A DNA stretch of 45,092 nt, from assembly GCA_019637195.1 (NCBI GenBank), contig JAHBWA010000067.1, forward strand, positions 1-45,092. Direction: 5' to 3'. Made by a program: the position numbers and the translations under genes. Each line of letters opens with the position of its first letter. Within the stretch, counting starts at the first letter, position 1. Below, piece by piece: positions 42,137 to 45,092 of the stretch. Below the pieces are notes generated by a model, which saw only the letters and a list, made by a program, of their open reading frames with translations, ran no database searches and was not told the origin of the DNA. This DNA is from Labilithrix sp. Lineage in GTDB: Bacteria > Myxococcota_A > Polyangia > Polyangiales > Polyangiaceae.

Positions 42137-42937
42137 ATGAAAGGTCCCTCGTGGCCCTCGCGCGCGCTCGCGCGAGGCCTCGCCGTCACGCTGCTCGCGC
42201 TCACGATCGTTCTGTCTTGTCGAACCGCCGGCGCTCAGGTCAACGCCGAGACGCTCCGGACGACGCTGAAGACGAACCCGCGCTTCCTCTGGCTCGAAGG
42301 CTCGCTCGTCGGACGCGCCGGCAACACCGAGACGATGAGCTTCTCGGGATCGGTGTTCGGCGGGCTCGTCTCCGCTCCGCACCTCTTCTTCAGCCGCGTC
42401 TCGGCCGACTACGGCGAGGCGCGCGGACAGACGAACGTGTCCCGTTGGATGGCGCACGCGCGTTACAACTTCATCCTCTCGCCCTTCGTCGCGCTCGAGG
42501 CGCTGACGCAGGTGCAGCACGACAGCTTCAGGCGCCTCGCCGTGCGCGATCTGTACGGCACCGGCTTGCGCTTCATGCTGCTCAACATCGACGACTTCGA
42601 GATCTTCACCGGGACGACCTACCTGCTCGAGCACGAGGTCCTCGACGCCATCCCGGGCTCGCCGAGGTACAACAACGTCTGGCACCGCTCGAGCAACTAC
42701 GGCGGCGTCAACGTCCAGGTGTCGGACCTGGTCACCGCCAGCACGGTCACCTACCTGCAGCCGCGCTTCGATCGCCCGCTCGACTTCCGCGTGCTGTCCG
42801 ACTCGTTCGTGTCGTTCACGATCACGCCGCTGCTCTCCGCGCGGATCAGCGCGACGTTCTGGTACGACAACCGCCCGCCCGCCGGCGTGCGCACGTACGA
42901 CGTCGAGGTGAAGAACAGCCTCGTGCTCAAGCTGTGA
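42137..42937 (+). CDS. DUF481-type outer-membrane beta-barrel protein
   Basis: 266 residues from ATG 42137 with GAGGT upstream. A signal peptide (MKGPSWPSRALARGLAVTLL... cleaved after AGA, before QVNAETL) is clear. The mature part has alternating beta strands, e.g. FLWLEGSLVGRAGNTETMSFSGS, NVSRWMAHARYNFILSPFVALEALTQVQHD and ITPLLSARISATFWYDNRPP, and ends in a strand (NSLVLKL). This fits the DUF481 salt-induced outer-membrane family, whose function is unclear. It is 232 bases after the kinase gene. Confidence 0.82.
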   Translation: MKGPSWPSRALARGLAVTLLALTIVLSCRTAGAQVNAETLRTTLKTNPRFLWLEGSLVGRAGNTETMSFSGSVFGGLVSAPHLFFSRVSADYGEARGQTNVSRWMAHARYNFILSPFVALEALTQVQHDSFRRLAVRDLYGTGLRFMLLNIDDFEIFTGTTYLLEHEVLDAIPGSPRYNNVWHRSSNYGGVNVQVSDLVTASTVTYLQPRFDRPLDFRVLSDSFVSFTITPLLSARISATFWYDNRPPAGVRTYDVEVKNSLVLKL

Positions 42938-43031
42938 GCTCGTCAGCACGCTGCCGCGGCGCGGACGGGGCGGCGGCGGCAGGGCTGGCCGCGACCCCGC
43001 GGCGGAGGCCGACCGCCGCGAGCGGTGCTAG

Positions 43032-43256
43032 AATGCTGGGCATGCGACAAGGTCGGAGTCTCGTGACCCGAACCCTGCGTGGAGCGCGAAGGACGACGGG
43101 GCGTTCGATCGTCGATTCTGGCAGGAGCAAGGCGCGGAGGCGGTCTTCGCAGCGGCGTGGGAGATGGTCGACGAAGCGCACGCCTTCCGGGGTGAAGATG
43201 GCGGTCAATCCCGACTTCAAAGGTCTGTTGTCCGCGTTGTGCGACGAGGCCGCTGA
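43032..43256 (+). pseudogene. Remnant of a small antitoxin-like gene preceding a nucleotidyltransferase
   Basis: This frame is open from 43032 to TGA 43254-43256 and reads FDRRFWQEQGAEAVFAAAWE followed by a helical stretch ending RLQRSV. That pattern is typical of the small protein encoded just before AbiEii/MenT-like nucleotidyltransferases. No usable start codon lies before the conserved part (the first in-frame ATG is 43164), so the start seems lost. It overlaps the next gene by 59 bases in another frame. Recognition rests on remembered motif similarity. Confidence 0.55.
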
Positions 43257-43576
43257 GTTCATCGTCGTCGGCGCGCACGCCGTCATGTTCTTCACGGAGC
43301 CCCGCTACACGAAGGATCTCGACGTATGGGTGCGGCCGTCGAAGGAGAACGCCGTGCGTACGTCGAGCGCTCGCACACTTCGGCGCGCCACTCGCGGACC
43401 TGACGATCGAGGATCTCGCCGTCCCCGGCACCATCTTCCAGCTCGGCATCGCCCCGAACCGCATCGACGTCCTCACGAGCATCGTAGTCGCCGCTCGCCG
43501 CGAGCCTGTCGGCGTCGACGAGGGACTGCCGCTCGTCGGCGACGTCCAGCTCCCGGATGACGTCCATGTCCGCTGA
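43198..43576 (+). pseudogene. Frameshifted nucleotidyltransferase (AbiEii/DUF6036-like toxin family)
   Basis: ATG 43198 opens MAVNPDFKGLLSALCDEAAE and continues FIVVGAHAVMFFTEPRYTKDLDVWV, the nucleotidyltransferase core with GAHAV and the D-L-D metal motif. Near 43357 the frame changes: the expected continuation RRALAHFGAPLADLTIEDLAVP...APNRIDVLTSI runs in the +1 frame to a stop at 43576. A one-base gain or two-base loss would explain it. After DVLTSI the sequence no longer fits the family, and the expected DLI-NK and GRPQDL motifs are missing, so the 3' end is gone too. It is dead unless frameshifting occurs. Confidence 0.75.
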
Positions 43577-43934
43577 CGCCCCTCGGCGGAGGACGTCGAC
43601 GACGCCATCGGGACCGCCGCGCCGACGGTGGCCGGGATGCCCCACCGCACCTCCCGGGAGGACCGCGCGGACGCCAAAGGACCTCGTCGAAGCCTCGTGG
43701 CGCGTGTACACTGAATTCCCCGAATCTGCGCCACGACCAAGCCCTTCGACACCCGGCCCGCCTCTCCGTGATCTCGCGGGCGTTTCGACGTCCCGGCCGG
43801 CCGGCGCCTCCCGCGGATTTCCTGCCTCACGCCACCGCCTACGTTAGCCTTCGCGGCGACCGACGGCGGAGGGTTCATCGTCCCGAGCGGACTCGTCGAT
43901 GCTCTTCGCGTGCCTCAGCCCGATGGAAGGAACG
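43577..43934 (+). other. 358-bp region with less GC-rich composition, no gene seen
   Basis: The stretch at about 43660-43760 is visibly lower in GC than the rest and does not keep the codon pattern of the neighbours in any frame. It may be the far edge of the acquired module that left the two pseudogenes. The promoter of the next gene must lie here but I cannot place it. Confidence 0.45.
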
Positions 43935-44924
43935 ATGCGACGACCGTACGTACACGCGGCATGCCTGCTCACAGCGCTCCTGTTCGCTTCGAACGCGCAG
44001 GCCGACGACTCGAGGACCGCTGAGGCGGAGGCGCGGTTCAAGGAGGGGCTCGAGCTCGCGGACAGCGGACAATTCGACGCCGCTCGGCTAAAGTTCCTGC
44101 AGGCGCTGCAGATGAAGCGGGTGGCATCCATCCTCTTCAACCTCGCGGCGGCCGAGATGAAGGGGGGACACGACGTGGAGGCGATCGAGCACTACCGAGC
44201 CTTCTTGAGGCTTGCGCCCGCGGATCCGCGCATCACCGACGCGCAGACGGACGCCGCGAAGCAGCGCATCGCCAAGCTGCTCGGCAACGTGGGGCAGATC
44301 GAGATCGACGCGCCGCCCGAGACGAAGATCACGATCGACGAACGCACGCTCGATGAGACTCCGACCGAGCCCGTGCCCGTCGACGCAGGCAAGCGCGTCG
44401 TCAAAGGTACGTTGAACGGGAAGACCGTGAGCGTCGCGGTGAGCCCGCGCGCTGGGGAAGTCGTCAAGGCGAAGCTCGACTTCGGGGCGGGCGAGCCTTT
44501 CGTGTCGCCGCCTGCCGAGGAGGGCGGCGGGGAGCGCACGACAGCAGGCTGGGTCGTGCCGATCGGCCTGGGCGTCGTGGGCGTCGCCGGCGTCGTGATG
44601 GGCGCCGCGTTCGCGTCGGCGTCGAATGGATCGAAGGACGAGCTCGACCGGCAGCTTCGAGCCACCCCCGGCGTCTGCGCGGCGCCGCGCGTCCCAGAAT
44701 GCGCGGTCTACGAAGAACAGGTCTCCACCGTCAAGACGCAAGAGACGCTGGCGTGGGTCGGCTACGGCGTCGGCGCGCTCGGCCTCGGCGCCGCGGTCGC
44801 GACGTTCTTCCTGCTACCGAAGGCGTCCTCCGGATCGGCGGCGTCCTCGGGCACGAACGGCCCACGCATCGTGCCCGTGCTCGGACCGCGTTTGACGGGC
44901 GCCAACGTTCAACTTCACTTCTAG
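43935..44924 (+). CDS. TPR / PEGA-like membrane protein
   Basis: 329 residues from ATG 43935 with GGAAGG five bases upstream. Signal peptide MRRPYVHAACLLTALLFASNAQADD. About 30-105 are TPR helices (AEARFKEGLELADSGQFDAARLKFLQALQMK, then DVEAIEHYRAFLRLAP). About 120-200 is a beta region like PEGA domains (VGQIEIDAPPETKITIDERTL...VDAGKRVVKGTLNGKTVSV). Two hydrophobic spans follow: VPIGLGVVGVAGVVMGAAFA (about 215-235) and LAWVGYGVGALGLGAAVATFFLL (about 275-298). The layout is common in Myxococcota, often beside lipoproteins and kinases; the function is unknown. Ten bases separate it from the next gene. Confidence 0.85.
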   Translation: MRRPYVHAACLLTALLFASNAQADDSRTAEAEARFKEGLELADSGQFDAARLKFLQALQMKRVASILFNLAAAEMKGGHDVEAIEHYRAFLRLAPADPRITDAQTDAAKQRIAKLLGNVGQIEIDAPPETKITIDERTLDETPTEPVPVDAGKRVVKGTLNGKTVSVAVSPRAGEVVKAKLDFGAGEPFVSPPAEEGGGERTTAGWVVPIGLGVVGVAGVVMGAAFASASNGSKDELDRQLRATPGVCAAPRVPECAVYEEQVSTVKTQETLAWVGYGVGALGLGAAVATFFLLPKASSGSAASSGTNGPRIVPVLGPRLTGANVQLHF

Positions 44925-44934
44925 GCCCTCCCCC

Positions 44935-45092
44935 ATGATGAACCGAACGAGCCTCCCGACACTGATCCTCGTGGGTCTCCTGGTGCCCATCGCGCTGCCC
45001 GGCTGCCCCGCCTCGGCGAACCTCTGCGACAACGGCGCGTGCGAAGCCGCCGCGCGCGACGACGGCGGCACGCCGGACGGGGACGCCGCGGT
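44935..45092 (+). CDS. Putative lipoprotein, N-terminal part (cut by window end)
   Basis: The frame from ATG 44935 (a second ATG follows at 44938) is open to the window end. MMNRTSLPTLILVGLLVPIA followed by LPGC is a lipoprotein signal with the lipid Cys at about 24; more Cys (NLCDNGACEA) and an acidic Gly-rich run (DDGGTPDGD) follow, typical of surface lipoproteins in this group. It starts ten bases after the TPR/PEGA-like gene, so the two are probably co-transcribed. Confidence 0.75.
   Translation, partial: MMNRTSLPTLILVGLLVPIALPGCPASANLCDNGACEAAARDDGGTPDGDAA

Noticed and set aside
43577..43850. Possible small gene downstream of the nucleotidyltransferase remnant
   Set aside because: Open frames on both strands exist but lack a ribosome site, consistent codon use or any recognisable motif.

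Overview
This window is very GC-rich (roughly 70% or more) with dense coding on both strands. Its genes suggest a soil or predatory deltaproteobacterium of the Myxococcota, most like the Polyangia. The reasons are two eukaryotic-type Ser/Thr kinases, PilT-like ATPases, a roughly 2560-residue repeat protein, a Cys-rich surface lipoprotein, many lipoproteins and a zinc-ribbon/TPR membrane protein. This placement is an inference from gene content; no rRNA or tRNA gene was found.

Layout. 1-3152: the 3' end of a GMC oxidoreductase, a gamma-glutamyltransferase lipoprotein (-) and a Uma2-type nuclease (-). 3319-7418 (-): tyrosine/homogentisate catabolism in the order marR, hpd, hmgA, fumarylacetoacetase; two near-identical palindromes sit just upstream of hpd and are the likely operators of the adjacent MarR protein. 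7524-9311 (+): a Ser/Thr kinase fused to a CRP-like cNMP-binding and winged-helix module. 9371-13201 (-): two tandem PilT-like ATPases, one carrying a long Ala/Glu/Lys helix; both have lost canonical catalytic motifs. 13490-17046 (-): enolase behind a DinG-type helicase. 17145-19505 (+): a TPR protein.

19519-35788 (-): one long gene train. It begins with a zinc-ribbon/TPR membrane protein, then an SppA-like lipoprotein protease, a giant TPR protein, two lipoproteins and a TerB-like protein, joined mostly by start/stop overlaps. It ends with three ORFs, linked by 4-bp overlaps, that together look like one RdgC-like protein.

36314-45092: a Cys-rich lipoprotein (+), a HEAT-repeat/methyltransferase pair (-), an M23-like peptidase (+), a zinc-ribbon Ser/Thr kinase (+), a DUF481 outer-membrane protein (+), a decayed nucleotidyltransferase toxin-like module, a TPR/PEGA-like membrane protein (+) and the start of another lipoprotein.

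The least expected signal is not a gene. At several minus-strand genes (Uma2, fumarylacetoacetase, enolase, methyltransferase) the DNA of the gene's last codons is duplicated immediately downstream as a short tandem array. In the enolase and fumarylacetoacetase copies the stop triplet is changed. The other main candidates for follow-up are the three-part RdgC-like operon, the degenerate PilT pair and the hpd operator pair.
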